Source of the DNA: Seriola aureovittata
Taxonomy: Eukaryota; Chordata; Actinopteri; Carangiformes; Carangidae
Direction: 5' to 3'
NCBI RefSeq assembly: GCF_021018895.1
Contig: NC_079382.1
Location: 20,382,001 to 20,446,000, forward strand
DNA length: 64,000 bases
Shown here: positions 1-12,655 of the stretch, piece after piece
Layout of the letters: each line of letters begins with the position of its first letter
Position numbering within the stretch: position 1 is the stretch's first letter
Program-made: the position numbers and the translations under genes
Notes under the pieces: model-generated
Told to the model about the DNA's origin: nothing
The model's database searches: none
Seen by the model: only the letters and a program-made list of their open reading frames with translations

Positions 1-1150
1 TGCTCAGTAGCATTCACACTTTTCACTTTGCATGCTAGTACACACTCTGTGGGACTAATGCATGTTTTAAATGGACTAAATGATGGATTTGGTGTTTGAA
101 AAGACTGACGATAGCTTCATGTGGAGGAATGCGCCTCAAAGTCGATTCATCACAACTTTTCAACTAATCCTGTGGTTCAGTCAGTGTTACAGGGGCACTG
201 ATGTCTTTCCACCATCTAACACAACAAGTAGTTCATTTGAATTTGCCCTGAAAAGCGATCAGTCTTCTAGGAAGACGTCAAGTTTTTTTTTTATATAAGA
301 CAAGACATATCGTGAGTGAAAGGGAGAGGTAACACAAATGACACAAACTCCATAATGTCTTGAACTGATGAGAGAGGAAATCTCATGAGGAGCAAATCAG
401 GCAGCAGTGGTCTAAAGTGTAGAGAGGCAGACTTGTGAAAAGTTGCAGATCCAAATCGTGTTCAGGAAAATCTGTGTGGGAAAGTGAATACGCCTCCGAG
501 CAAATCTCCTAATCCTGAAGTGCTGCAGTTTAATTTAACGTCCACTTTAGCGATAGTCAGACTTACTTATTATTTTCTTTCAAATAAAAAGGTTTAAATG
601 ATCTGGAAAAACAACTGCCTTGCATATATAACCTGTATGATTGTGTGCTTTCTCGTGTTTCCCGCCACGCTGGGCCTATTTTTAGCATCGCCGCCACTTC
701 CCGAGTTCACAGCATCGTTACTTTGATGAGTGTTACTCAGGAAACTGATGGCGAGAACTGTGAAAATAAACTGTAAAAACAAGCTGTGATTTCTGCAGGT
801 TCCATAAAGTGACGAGCAGGAGATTAGCCCTTCAGTCATTACACCCTCACAAAGTGTTGGAGTCGACCACTTCCTGATCTTTTGTTGCTATTCTCAGATC
901 CGCACCTGTAAAATGTAATGATGCATTGTATCTCTTTATCCTCAATTACCACTTTAAAAACAAAAATCAATCGTTGAGCGTCTCTTCTCATTAGACTTTG
1001 ATGTTGTGTGAATTTTCTAAATTTGGCAAAAGAGGAAAGGACTTTAAGATGTACCCCCCAATTTTACACACTCAGTTGAGTTAGCTGTCAAATCCATTCA
1101 ACGTTAATTAGCGGGTCATTAGAGTCTGAATTTTAAGTTAAGGGGTCTGA
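1..1150. other. Unique sequence, no gene seen
   Basis: Open frames here (72-81 codons) are short, show no recognisable motif and have no codon pattern to set them apart from chance. I see no repeat family. The segment is AT-rich and ordinary. Confidence 0.6.
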
Positions 1151-1171
1151 TTTTTTTTTTTGGGGGGGGGG
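1151..1171. repeat. T11-G10 homopolymer junction
   Basis: Eleven T are followed directly by ten G. The G run is unusual in otherwise AT-rich sequence and is likely to vary in length or be mis-sequenced. Confidence 0.9.
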
Positions 1172-1229
1172 TTGCAACTCCAAACTTTTACAAAATAACA
1201 TGATACATGACTTGTGCACATGTATTTGG

Positions 1230-1560
1230 ACCTTTTAAAGGGACATTGGTTTTCAAATTAAGATGCCAATTTAGGGTTTCACTCCAATTATGGGGTTAAT
1301 TCATAGATAAACTAATGGATTTTAGTGTATTATGAGCTTTTTAAATGTACTTTAAAATGTACGAAATAGCATGAAAACCATGATTGATTTTTAATTTTAA
1401 TTGAAAAATTAAGGCCCTTTAACATGCAAATTAAAAATCCCAGAAACAGTGCAGATAATCCATTAAATTACCCTAATATTACATTTTTTGCAATTGATTG
1501 TGCCCATAAAAATTCATTTAAAACACCTTCATTAGAATTTGAATGCAAATAAATGAAAGG
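1230..1560. promoter_or_regulatory. Candidate conserved regulatory block with two octamer (POU) motifs
   Basis: Perfect ATGCAAAT octamers, the binding site of POU-domain factors, lie at 1424-1431 and 1543-1550, and a reverse one (ATTTGCAT) lies near 2057. Between and around them are many TAAT-type homeodomain cores. A perfect 12-bp inverted repeat (1386-1397 with 1428-1439) encloses the first octamer. There are no CpG, no coding frame and no repeat family that I recognise. This is the look of many vertebrate conserved non-coding elements, but AT-rich DNA contains such words by chance and I cannot test conservation. Confidence 0.25.
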
Positions 1561-1673
1561 TTTCGGTTTCATAGTGTTGTTATACTGAAGTTTAAACCAT
1601 TACTGACTGTTGCTTCCATCACATAAAGGTCTCAGACGACCTCTGGACACAATCAGCTGCATATGACCAGTGA

Positions 1674-1710
1674 ACACCGGCTCCCTCTCTGCTGATGATG
1701 GAGCCGGTGT
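1674..1710. other. Perfect 11-bp GC-rich hairpin
   Basis: The arm ACACCGGCTCC (1674-1684) is repeated as its exact reverse complement at 1700-1710, with a 15-nt loop. A perfect GC-rich stem is notable in this AT-rich surrounding. It could form an RNA hairpin or a cruciform. I know of no function, and it is not part of a repeat that I recognise. Confidence 0.6.
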
Positions 1711-3109
1711 AACGCTGTGAAACAGAGGTTGTCAGGAGAAAGTGCTCTTACGAGGTTTCTCCTGCACCAGATGAAGTTGTAAATCTGCTGCAGTGGGTGA
1801 CTGACACATCTGTATGAAGGCAGCACCAATTACACCAGGGAGAGCTGGGATGGTTCTCTCAGGACACGTCTAGTTATTTCCACCACAGCAAAAAAAAAAA
1901 AAAAAAAAAGAGAAAATAAATAAATAATGAATAAAGAAATTATATTGTCAACTTGTTCAGGTCCTTGCTGGATAAGCAGAAATTCTCTGCAGTTCTAGTT
2001 ACTGTGTGAGTGGGGAGAGAAGAAATGGGGACCTTTCTTATTATATATCCAGTTACACCATTTGCATTGTTTTCTGTTGTGATACTCTAAAGCCTTTAGC
2101 TCTGTAATCTGATTAAATCATAATTCTGCTTTTTCCCAAAATTCATAATTTGCCAAAAAAAAATTTTAAATTCACAGTCTTCCACAATCTCCACAATATG
2201 AGGCTGATGTGACTCCCTGTTCTCATGAAATAATTGATAGTAAGAGTTGGGACTCGCTGTCAAATGTTATGAGGTTAATTACCAAGCCCAAGTTTGTTCT
2301 TGCAAACTTGTGACATTTCAGAAGAGACAATTATGTGTAATTTGAGAACATTTCCCCCCCAAACCAAAATGCTTTTACATTTTCAATAAAAAAAAACCCC
2401 TTAATTAGCCTCCTCGAGGGCAGCGATGACGACTTGAGCTGCTGCTGCACATTAGCAGTTCACTTGCTTCCCTGTGGGGGGCACAGTGTGTGAACAAGCA
2501 GGATGAGAGGAAGGTAAACAGCAGAGCTGGGAGATAAAAGAGGACTGTACAGTGTGCGGTGGGTGTAAGTCAGCCGTGTGTGTGTTCACCCTCACCTCTC
2601 ACAGTCAGAGGTGTGTGTGGTGATGACAGTGAGTCCCACGACCAAGACACATCTCATTACGCGATCTGTCAGAGTCGGTGCGGTTGGTTCTGAGGCTACG
2701 TCTCCATGACGACCGATTTAGGCATGCTAGCATTTGATTGGCTGAAAGGGCTATAGCCATTAAAACATATATCAACTCTTCTTCTAGCTTTAGCTTAGCT
2801 GATGTACCTGAAATGATACGTTTGGTGTTTATGCTCCAAATGTATCACTGACTGAAATAAGGCTTTTGGTTAAAAAGAAAATGTGAGTGCGCTCACATGA
2901 CACTGCTCTAATAGCAAAGTAATATCCGTAGTTTTAAAATCAGGTATCCACATCATTTTGGTGAGTATATTATCTGTATGGATACCTCAGTGTGTGTGTG
3001 TTGACCTTTATGTGTTTGTGCAGGTGAATCGTTTTGTGTTGTGTCTGCACGTCACTATAGATAAACCTGTAACAGTTGGATGCTGGTTAGTGCACAAGTG
3101 TAGTAAAAC

Positions 3110-3113
<4 letters not shown>
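1711..3113. other. Unique sequence, no gene seen
   Basis: It contains a pure 20-nt poly-A at 1890-1909 followed by an AAAATAAATAAAT stretch, which could be the tail of an old retroposon whose body is no longer recognisable. From about 2400 to 2720 the GC content rises without any coding frame. No exon or known repeat is visible. Confidence 0.55.

Positions 3114-3200
<87 letters not shown>
3114..3200. repeat. (GT)n microsatellite, 87 bp
   Basis: Uninterrupted GT dinucleotides. The long open frames on both strands across it encode only Cys-Val or Thr-His repeats and are artefacts of the repeat. Long pure tracts like this are normally length-polymorphic in fish. Confidence 0.98.
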
Positions 3201-3202
<2 letters not shown>

Positions 3203-4198
3203 AACAGGGGAGAGCTCAGCCACTCCAGGTAGAAATGATATACGTCTGTTTCGAGCCTGGGCTCTCAGCCCTGTCACTTTACAATATGACATTATGAATA
3301 AACAATGTGATTCCTGAAGAGCCGTGCTGACTGTGTGACTGCTGAAGAATCGCCTGCTCGCAGATTAATCACTGTGGTGGTCTAATCAGGTGAAAAAATG
3401 GCCGCCTGGGGCTCGGAAATGACTGTCCATTTTCACAGGTAATTTGTTTGATGCTCCTTTATTAAGTTTGTTGTTGTGATGCTACTGCCCAACAGCTGAC
3501 CGACGGCCAGGAAATACTGGTTATTATATTTAACCTGAGCTCATTTGCAGTTATCACAGTTGTTATCACCACGATCATCCTGTGCATCAAACAAACCCCT
3601 CCAGCCAGAGCTGGTGGAGTAAACATCCCTCGTCAAAAGACCAGACGCTTTGTTTCCAAAATTTTGTGATGTCTGCTCGTTCATTCAGAGCACCGCACCA
3701 ATCCCAACATCAAGGGGCTGTGATTTAGCAGCTTGACAAGCTGGCAGCGCTGCACCTCTGTGGCACCAGCTGTTGCTGGTGGGAACGTGCGTCCTCGGCG
3801 GGGAAGTCTCCTTCCTGCTGTTGGACTGTGACCTGGGGGAACTAACTCCTATCAGGAGCATCTGGGGTAACAGTATGTCTCCAGAGCAGAGCAGAGAGGC
3901 ATCACCTCCGGCGAAGGCCATCAGGCTAATATGAGTCTAGACAGCGGTGACAAGCAAAACAGAGGAGAATGAAGCAACAGAAATATCAGTGTTAGAGCCA
4001 GGATTCTCCGGGACGGGGTCGAATGGACTTGCAGTTCTTTATATACGGGGTCACTGTGTCACTAAAGATAGATGATGAACATAAACAATGAAAACTCAAC
4101 ATTTTCGGTGCTAAATAAATATGAGAATTGATATTAGCCATATTACATTAGATGAAAGATGAAGATGAAAGCGCCTAAAGGACTGTCGGACTGTACAT
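3201..4198. other. Unique sequence, no gene seen
   Basis: It has moderate GC around 3690-3930, with a 7-bp hairpin CACCAGC/GCTGGTG at 3764-3781. The minus-strand frame there (78 codons) resembles no protein I know. Nothing else is visible. Confidence 0.5.
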
Positions 4199-4233
<35 letters not shown>

Positions 4234-4240
4234 CACACAT
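4199..4240. repeat. Compound (AC)n(AT)n(AC)n microsatellite
   Basis: Twelve AC units are followed by a short AT run and a few more AC units. Confidence 0.95.
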
Positions 4241-4296
4241 ATCAGGGTCGCTCATTGTTCTCCTGACAGAGTTAGAAAGCAGCTGATGGTAGACCA

Positions 4297-4340
4297 GAGG
4301 AAGAGGAGGAGGAGGAGGAGGAGGAGGAGGCAGAGGAGGA
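4297..4340. repeat. (GAG)n trinucleotide repeat
   Basis: GAG/AGG units run from 4303 to 4330, then an imperfect extension. The minus-strand frame reading poly-Ser is an artefact. Confidence 0.93.
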
Positions 4341-6808
4341 CACTAGCACTGATTCTCTTCCTCTACTCTTAAAGCATTGAGATTGCACCTGTACAAAGTT
4401 CTGTTTTGGATTCTTCCTGTTGTCAAGTTCAGTTGGAAAGACTGTCTCTTCATCTGGCTTATATCGGGAAAAGTTGATCACTAACTTGTCAGGAAGATAA
4501 TTTATTACTTTGAGATGCTAAAGTGTCACATGCAGGTAGTCGACTGATGTGTGTGTCGACATGAAAACCTATGACTTACTGGCTTGCATAAGTTATATGT
4601 GTTTTGCGGTGTGGTCATCTGTGCCATGTTATGTGTTGGTCTCATTTCTCATGTGTGGGAAAAGGCGAACTAGTGTGTTAGCTGTGTGCTAACTAGCTAG
4701 CATGTACAGAGCGCTCCTAAATGAAAGAGAGCACATCAGCTAACTTGTTTACTGACTAAAAGACACATCACTTTTCTTTCTTTTTTTTTTGTAAGAGCAA
4801 ATATTAAAATGTTACAGAGTGATGTTTTTCTCTTTAATAAACACCTTTGGCCACCGTGCCACTTTCCATTTACTGGAAAACAGTCAACAGTTTGAGTGAC
4901 TCACGAGATAAAGGAACAAAATCACAAGATCTAAGAGCAAGAAGCCGTCTAACAGCATTGATCCTGCTGTTGATTAAAAGAGGGATAATTGGGTGCAGGG
5001 AGGTTATAGAAATGGGACATTTTATATTTTCATGCTTTGACTCAAACCCTGATACAAACAGAAATCCCCGCTTCGCTGAGATCTTGCAGTTCCGGCTTCA
5101 ATCATTACACAGATAAAGTGATACTGAGCCGGAAAACAGCTGGAGAGCAAAAACAGGCTTCTGTATATACAAAGGAGTGAAATAAGGTACAAAGTGAATT
5201 GGTTAAAAAAATTCAAATCTTATACAGAAATCTAACTGCTTTTGCTTTGTAGAAACAACCATCAGAGCAACAATCTCTCTTCGGGTTGATCACATTTAAA
5301 TGGAAAAAGTTGCAGGAGGCCCCGCTTTTTCTTCTGCTGCCAGATTCCAGAGGCACAAATGTCGTAATAACAGCAGACAGCAGTACAAATTTTAAGGTTA
5401 CTTTATTGAATTTACGACTTCAGGCTCCCCAGATTAAGCAGATAGCGAAGCTCGGAGGCGGGCTGAACCGGGATGAAACAGACGAGGTGTAGCGATGTAT
5501 TTGTATTCACGAGGCCGTGCTCAGGTTTTCAGAGAGCTATACAGTAAATCCTGTCAGATCAGCTTTATCACTGGAGAAAGGACAAATGTTTTCGTCAGGA
5601 TACAGGATTTAATCGGACCTCCTTTGGCACAGAAAGCCATTTAAAAATCCCCAATTTCATTTGTCACAAACAAGGGCGTCTGGCACAGGGAATGAGGTTT
5701 TAACTTCGCAATATACTGCATCTCTGAGTCTAAATCCTTTTGTGTAATGAGATAAGAAAATCTTCTAATCTGCATCCACTATATATTTATGGGTAGCAAG
5801 AACAAATAAAGGCTGATCCCCAATAAAAAAAAAAAACAATATGATGACAATGTTATTTGCCAATAAAATTCCATTATAGCTTCTCTTTTGTCATTTTTTG
5901 TTAAATTTTAAAGCTGCGTAATTTTACATGAACAATGGATCAAATGACTATGAAATGACAAATCTTTTTTTTTTATTGCTTGGTTTTATAACCTGCAACT
6001 TTACTGTTTTGGTTAATCCCACCTCCCACATCAACCTCATTTTTCTAGCGTCAGCAGGGAGGTGCTGTCCCAGTCCTTTCTTCATCCTAATTAATAAATA
6101 ATTACACAAACTTCTTATTTTCCTAACCATATATCTTAATTAAACTCTACTATAGGAAAGCTGTTCATCTGTCCTAACTTTCACTTGTTTACCACGCAGC
6201 CAATTTGATGCATATCGCTGCTCTTTCATTGCTGTTACACATTTTTTGTACATGTTCACTGAACATTCAATGGGAAATCTAATGGGTTACAAAAAGCAGC
6301 GCCGGTTGCTAATTAACAGACATAAAAGTTGGTAACCGATGTTGGATTGAGCGTTAGATTGAGTGGATTTCCTAATCCGAGATAAAATAGGATTCATAAA
6401 GTTAGTCAGGATTGGATTCTGTAATTCCAAATTGAGAAAACTCCTATCTCATATCATAACTTAAGACTTGAGATATGAGGTTTCTGTAACGTGGCCCCTG
6501 GGCTCTCTCCGCAGTCCAGATAAATAAAGACCACTATTTACTTCTTTCACAGTGATTCTCAAAAAGCTGATTCACACTAACACCCTGAGGTGGTTAAAGA
6601 AAACAACTCAGTAGACGTGTCGCACCTGACATTTTCACCAGTGCTCCACATCCCTACTGTGGCGGACCATCTCGATGCCAGCCCCGTCCCTTTTTCCACT
6701 TTGCACTACTGTGTAAAATGAAGTCAGGAAGCAGAGCCGTTCAATTACGCAGCTCGGGCCCGCCATGAGTTGAAGTGACACCACACTACAAGCCCGCAGA
6801 GACGATGG
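4341..6808. other. Unique sequence, no gene seen
   Basis: This is ordinary AT-rich sequence with homopolymer runs (T10 near 4781, A12 near 5826, T10 near 5965). The open frames of 60-89 codons lack recognisable motifs. There are no repeats I can name. The 4660-4700 part is rich in GCTAGC-like words. Confidence 0.5.
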
Positions 6809-6837
6809 GAAGAAGAAGAAGAAGAAGAAGAAGAAGG
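6809..6837. repeat. (GAA)n trinucleotide repeat
   Basis: Nine to ten GAA units precede a purine-rich stretch that continues to about 6905. The whole strand from 6795 to 6905 is strongly purine-biased. Confidence 0.95.
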
Positions 6838-8377
6838 GGAAGTGGAGTTAGAAGAGGGAGAGAGACAGAAACAAAAAGCAGGAAGGGGCGAGAGGGAGCA
6901 CGACAGAGACAAACAGCATCTGCAATATACAGTGCAAAATGAGTGCTTTGCAGAATGGTTGGCCGACAAGCCCCAGAGTGGAGATAATTACGACATGGCA
7001 GCAGCAATGAATCTCCGCAGAATGAACTGAGCTGCTACTCCCCTCTCTATTTGTCTGTGGCCCTGTGATGCTCCTCAGGCCTGTAGGTTGACCTAAAGAT
7101 TACCTCTGGACACGTGCATCAGCTATCGTGCAACAGTTTCCCTGAAAAGGCCGTTTTTACAACTTTTTCTTCTGAAGCAAGTTGAAACAATGCTGTTGTT
7201 TGTTGTTATGGGGACGTGTCGCCCTCTGGAGGAGGGGTGGAAAATATATGGATAACACTAAGACAGCCACAAAGTAGTTTATCCACATCTCCGTATTATA
7301 TCAGGTTCCCAGGGAAAAAATACATTATCATGAAATGATATTAACGCAAGGGCAGGATGACTAACACAAGTCAAGACCAACGAGTTTCAAGGTCCGAAAC
7401 AAGTCCTTCAACAGTCTAAACACATTAACAGTTTGTGTAGCAGATTTACAGAAATGATGGGTGATTTTATTTATCGCTTTCAAACTACTTTCTTAAACAT
7501 TTAAAAGAAAAATTATGAAAAGAAAAGTAAAATTTTGAGCTAAAGAAAAAAATCCTTCACTTTTATTCCTAAACACAAAATTGAAAATAAAATCATTCGT
7601 CAACCTTCTTTTAAAATTGCTCCAGAGGACTCATGCCTGCGTCGCCTCCGCCTCTGACATCAGCAATATTACATAACTGATACCTTTCAATATAGTTTCA
7701 GTGTCTAGACTGCGATTCAGTAGATCACAGACGTTATTTTTCAACCATTTAAATGTGTGCTATTTAGTCACAGCAGAAACCTCCTGTAGAGTATCATGTC
7801 AATAATTGAACAGGCGAAGAGCATTTCTCTGCTACTCTCTCAGTAGCAGCGCTGCAGCAGTTCGGCGAGGCAGCCGTCACGCACACACGAAGTGTGACTC
7901 GATCCCTAAGATTCAATAGGACTTTGCATAATTTTTTCAGTTTTCTTTGTTTGGACTTATATCATGGGTGTAAACAAACAAAACAAAGAACAACATACCA
8001 CTGAATAAACTGATATAATCGATGATGAGGCTCAACTTGTGTGGAATCAGGTGAAGCACGTATTAAGTATTACCTGATGAAGATGTAAGGCCGAGCTGTC
8101 GCACCTCCACATTTCAGTTTAGTTTATTTGTCATGGACCATGTGCCCGAGACATTAATCTCACACAAAGAGAAAAGCTGCATTGTACCAGATTTATCTCA
8201 GAGCTCATTTCCAGTTCTTGGTGGTAGCATCTGTTCAGTGAGGCACACGCAGCAGCGCCTAAATCCAAACATACAAGTAGCCGGAAAATAAACGAGTGCC
8301 GACTGTAAGCAACAAAAAAAGAAAAAAAAAAGGCATGCACAGACCTCTCCAAGTAGACACCTTCCCACACATTCATG

Positions 8378-8378
<1 letters not shown>
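6838..8378. other. Unique sequence, no gene seen
   Basis: After the purine-rich flank of the GAA repeat there is unremarkable sequence. No coding frame or repeat family is recognised. Confidence 0.5.

Positions 8379-8449
<71 letters not shown>
8379..8449. repeat. (AC)n microsatellite, 71 bp
   Basis: A pure AC tract. The five 103-106 codon frames crossing it on both strands read as Thr-His or Cys-Val repeats and are not genes. Confidence 0.98.
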
Positions 8450-8451
<2 letters not shown>

Positions 8452-9389
8452 GTTGGAAATGGCTCAGACATCCTGGGGGACTCAGCTTGCTGCTATTACG
8501 CTGCCAGAAATGAATCATCTGCTATTGATTTCTGCACACTCTCCTCCGTCGGCGTATTCATCACGGCTCGATTTCAGAATCTTTCTCTTTTCCAACTATT
8601 TCCTTAAAAGCCTTTTGATTGATCCTCACGTTGCACCAGACTCAGGTGTTATACCCCTGTTTGGTTTCCAGGCGGTAGCAGGATTTGTCCCCTGATTATT
8701 TACAGGGTGAACAAGCCTGTGGCTCTGATTAATTTCCACCTAATTGTAACCTTTGTGCACTGTATCGACTTTCCAGACATGACTTCGCCCAGAGCTGCAA
8801 ATTAATAATATTGCAAAAACAAATGTGGCTAAAAATTGAACCTAACCCTTAAAATTGATGACTATTATAGAAAACAGTCATTTCTTTGCAGGTAAATATT
8901 GCTTTTCTGACAAAACTGGCTGTCAGCCCCCAATTTGACAATAACAAATACATTTCAGGAAGCAGTGAGCACCTTATTTCCACCTGAGTATATGAAATGT
9001 GAGTATTGATTTGCCTCTGGCAGGCCTGCTTAGGAGGTGAAGAAGCCATATTACAAAGAGAAACCATTTAACACAACTGCTGTACTTCAAAAAAAAATTG
9101 AGCTTATAAATGATTATGCTTGTTCAAACACAGATGGTGCTCTGCTTTAATATGACTCTTCTGTTTAATATAATAGTGTTCATTTTTACCCTGCATTCAA
9201 TTTAAAAGTCAGAAATTGAATATCCCAAGCTGGTGGGTGATAATTATAACCTATGTATATTAAAAAACCTATAAGTGAAACAAAACACATAACACTGCAC
9301 TCTCCATGCAATTATATTTAAAGGGCTACTTCATCAATGTGTTAATGTACTTACATAAAGGTCAAAATCCAATGAGGTCCCAATGGCGC
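8450..9389. other. Unique sequence, no gene seen
   Basis: Low-CpG, AT-rich sequence with no recognisable exon or repeat. Confidence 0.5.
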
Positions 9390-9585
9390 GATCAAAAATC
9401 CCAAAATATAATAATATTTAAAATTATTATGTCATATAAAAAATATTATATTGTCATAATATCACAAAACCTTTATATTATTATCATATTTTTGTTCTAA
9501 GATATATCATATTACATTGACAGGACATCATATAAATAATATAAAGTATTATTATATATTATTATTATAATTGTTATTACATACG
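9390..9585. repeat. Very AT-rich low-complexity tract
   Basis: The tract is almost entirely A/T, built of overlapping TAATATT, ATTATTAT and ATAAAT words and rich in small palindromes. It is the longest strongly AT-biased patch in the first 20 kb. Similar AAATAAATGAATAAAT runs follow at 9718-9745. Confidence 0.75.
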
Positions 9586-11078
9586 TGCCACCTTGCCACA
9601 CTCTCGACCCCAAACATCAGTTTACCCACCATCACAAAACACACATATGGTTACCTGTGTCATGTCACACCTGTTTTTGTTTCATTATGTCAGAAATAAA
9701 AGGAAGATAATAAAATATAAATGAATAAATAAATGAATAAATCATGTTACGAGTCAGGTGAATATAAATGTCAGCCTATATAAATGCAGGAAATTCAAGA
9801 AAACCAAGCCTGAATATTGTGCCTGTGTTCATATATTATGAACAAACAATATTAATATATAATATAATAAATGTGTTAGACGTTTTGCTGTGTCACGTAA
9901 TGAACACTGGAAGCTGCAAATGTTGACTTGACGCCATATAACTGCATCCCAGGAAGCCAGGAGGTTGGAAATCTAGAGAAACTGTTCCATTGCATTTTTC
10001 CTTCAATCATCCCACATCCCAACCTGCCTGGAATGATTTATTTATTTCTGCTGAGGGTCAGTGGCTGCACATTGACCCCAGAGGTAATTCTAGTGACAGG
10101 CAGGTGTAGCACTGAGTAATAACCCACAAAAAAATACAGCTGGGGTGCTGTCCTTGATACTTATATGGTACTTTTTTTAGCAGTACCTGGAGTCACAGTT
10201 GAACCACCTCAGTGGTTCAACTTAGTAATTGGGCCTGTTTTTCCCTGGACACACGTGTGTTTCTGTTAATTCCCAGTCCGAAGGTAACCAGAGCATTGCT
10301 GTGCCTGTGGAGACAACTTGATGCCGCATCAGAAACCGATAGGGGGGCCAACTAGAGGACCACTGTGGGCCCCAGTTTCAGGATTAATGGCAGAGCATGC
10401 TGTTTCTCACCTGAAATTAGCATCGCCACATCTGCAAAGCAGGGGACTTGCAAGGGCCTTGATGTAGCAGAATAGTGACTATCAGAGGTGCATGACGCCC
10501 CACAAAGTCTCACCTTAATGCTGGAAATCTCTATGACATTACACTGCCTGTGTGGAAAACCCTGGAAACGGCGGTAATCTTGTTTTCCACGTCAATCATC
10601 CACCATGTTCATTTCAGCGTGAGCCCATTGTTTGGCACGTTGTGAGCCAGACAGCAGTCAGACTTCATTAAAGCAAGGATAAGATCAAATATACACAGCA
10701 GGTAAAGAGATCAAAGCGTGAAGCTGCTTTCTTACGCGCGGGACTTGACTTCACAGAAAACCTGCTCTTACCACGAGACCAACTGTGTGTTCACAACTAA
10801 ATGGACACCAGCGATTCAAATGCACTTTTTCCAAGCAGGTGATGGATGAATTCTTTTTTATCATCCTTCGCCTGTCACTTCCTAATGTAAGGCTCCACAG
10901 ACTGTGTAGGATTGAGGGGAGCTTGTCCGGGGGTTTTCGGGTTATGGAAGAGACCGGTCATAAGATTCTTTATTGCTACGAAGCTGCACAAACACAGTCT
11001 AGATCCAAGATTCCTCGCACCTCAGAAAGTTGTGTAGTCACCAGTATGGTGACCTAAAAGGGGGTATCATCTTCATAT

Positions 11079-11082
<4 letters not shown>
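9586..11082. other. Mostly unique sequence, no gene seen
   Basis: No exon is visible. Apart from the short element-like segment at 10160-10225 listed separately, I see no repeat. Confidence 0.5.
10160..10225. repeat. Hairpin within a possible MITE remnant
   Basis: The segment has a perfect 11-bp inverted repeat, AGTTGAACCAC at 10197-10207 and its complement at 10212-10222, with a 4-nt loop. Just upstream, TGGTACTTTTTTTAGCAGTACC resembles the end of an abundant fish inverted-repeat element with paired GGTACT/AGTACC words. The hairpin is seen directly. The family assignment is from memory and weak. Confidence 0.4.

Positions 11083-11110
<28 letters not shown>
11083..11110. repeat. (AT)n microsatellite
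   Basis: A run of fourteen AT units, directly upstream of the transposon-like segment at 11160-11413. Confidence 0.95.
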
Positions 11111-11113
<3 letters not shown>

Positions 11114-11159
11114 AACAATATAAACCTTTGTATGGGCTAGACGTCGATATATGAAATTG

Positions 11160-11413
11160 CTCTAACTTCTTATAGGTGTCATATATAATTTATATGTTTT
11201 TATTTTATAATATAATACATATATTTCATATATCACGGAAATTCAATATATGTTTATTACATTTGCATATGGAAAAGTATGAAGAAGTTAAAGCTAAAAC
11301 GGTTGAAATTTGATGCTAAGAGTAATGGATAAACACTATGAATAATTAGTGGACTGCTAAATGAACTGTTGAGAAATAAATGGCACGTGTGAAAAAAAGG
11401 TTGGGAACCGCTG
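11160..11413 (-). mobile_element. Non-autonomous hAT-like element remnant, one end visible
   Basis: The segment ends with GGTTGGGAACCGCTG at 11399-11413. Read on the minus strand this is CAGCGGTTCCCAACC, the form of terminal repeat seen in many hAT-superfamily elements (CAGnGGTTCnCAA). A matching opposite end is not visible, so the element is truncated or its left end has decayed into the AT-rich flank. Its left part (11160-11268) is shared with a segment at 62557-62652, showing that it is a dispersed repeat. No transposase frame remains. Confidence 0.5.
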
Positions 11414-12655
11414 GTCCAGATTAGTCTAGAATAGCTGTGCTGATGCATGACCTTTCCCTGAACTCTCGCTGTTTGTCTCACAGCTGATTAGAGAGACTTG
11501 CATATCTGAAAGACTATTTATTCCCCTTCTCGTTTCATCTCCATCTGAAGTTTCCTGACACGCCGAAGGGGATGTGAATCAATGTGAGATCTGGGGAAGA
11601 GCATTACTGTGATAAGTTTATTCCAAAGACATGAAAGGGAATGCCATAATAAGCTGTCAGCCCCAAAGTATTTTAGACTGCGAGAGTGTGTGAGAATTTT
11701 AATCACACAGCTGTCTTCTCTTGTAGACTCGGCTCCCGCCAACAGATGACTTCTTTTGCGTGACAAATGAGAACTTCATGGCGTATCTAGGTTTCCATTT
11801 GGAGTCAGACGTGCATTTTGAAGCAGGAACAATGAATATTTAGCCACCACTCATCACGTCTCGCCATGTAACAGATAAACGTCTAAGAACACAATCTCAT
11901 CCGGAGCGTGATGTCGACAGGCGGTATGAGGGTTGTTTCACGTGCGGCTGTAGCCAGAGGAATTCATTGGTTCAGTGTGTTCGCTCGTGTCAAGTGTGAC
12001 AACAGCACATCTCCAACATCTTGTTATAAAGCGAGTATCAGGACGACCCAGCAGGAGAAAATTTTCCACTGGCATGCAACATGCTTTTCACATTTCTTCA
12101 CACACTCAGAGGAGAAAACAGCGCTGAGCGAGAGAAACGCTGGCGACATGTTTCTGTACATGTTTGAGAGCTGTGCGACAAAAGGAAATGACACATTTCG
12201 CGTGTCTTTGTGGAAAATCAGAGCAGATCCAACCGATCCAACATGTTCTCACTCGTCACATACGGACGCTTGGTCCGGACTGACTAATTAATGTGCTGGG
12301 TATCCCATTAGAGTAATTTCTTAACATGCACAGAATGATGTCACACAGCACCAATCTGGTGCTGCACATTTAATGAAGATTTTCAGCAAAATGCAATAAT
12401 GTGACTTTGTGTTCTCAGTCGCTACACAGTGTTATCTGCTCCCACAGAGAGTCCCATTGCCCTCACTCGCTCACAAGAAACAAAGACAAAATAACATTTA
12501 CGCATAAAAACAATACACAATTACACCACGTCTCCAGCTCTTCAGAGGGTAATATGTCTCATTCATTTCCATACAGATAACACTGGCTCAACATGACAAC
12601 ATATTTCTACATAAACAGTCACACAAGAAAACGAACGAGGGCTCATTGTCTGGGC
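11414..12655. other. Unique sequence, no gene seen
   Basis: A plus-strand frame of 127 codons (11908-12291) is among the longer non-repeat frames here, but it has no recognisable domain, its composition is that of the local sequence, and the start context and flanks do not look exonic. I treat it as chance. Confidence 0.5.

Noticed and set aside
2958..3317. Open frames of 94 and 119 codons across 3114-3200
   Set aside because: They are Cys-Val and Thr-His readings of a GT microsatellite on the two strands; dinucleotide repeats lack stops in these frames.
8131..8695. Five open frames of 103-106 codons on both strands
   Set aside because: Same reason: an AC microsatellite keeps all frames open. 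Flanking parts have no motif.
9390..9585. AT-rich tract as replication origin or matrix attachment region
   Set aside because: AT richness alone does not support either; no other evidence.
11908..12291. 127-codon plus-strand frame as a small gene
   Set aside because: No motif, no splice or promoter context, and no signal peptide or other feature.
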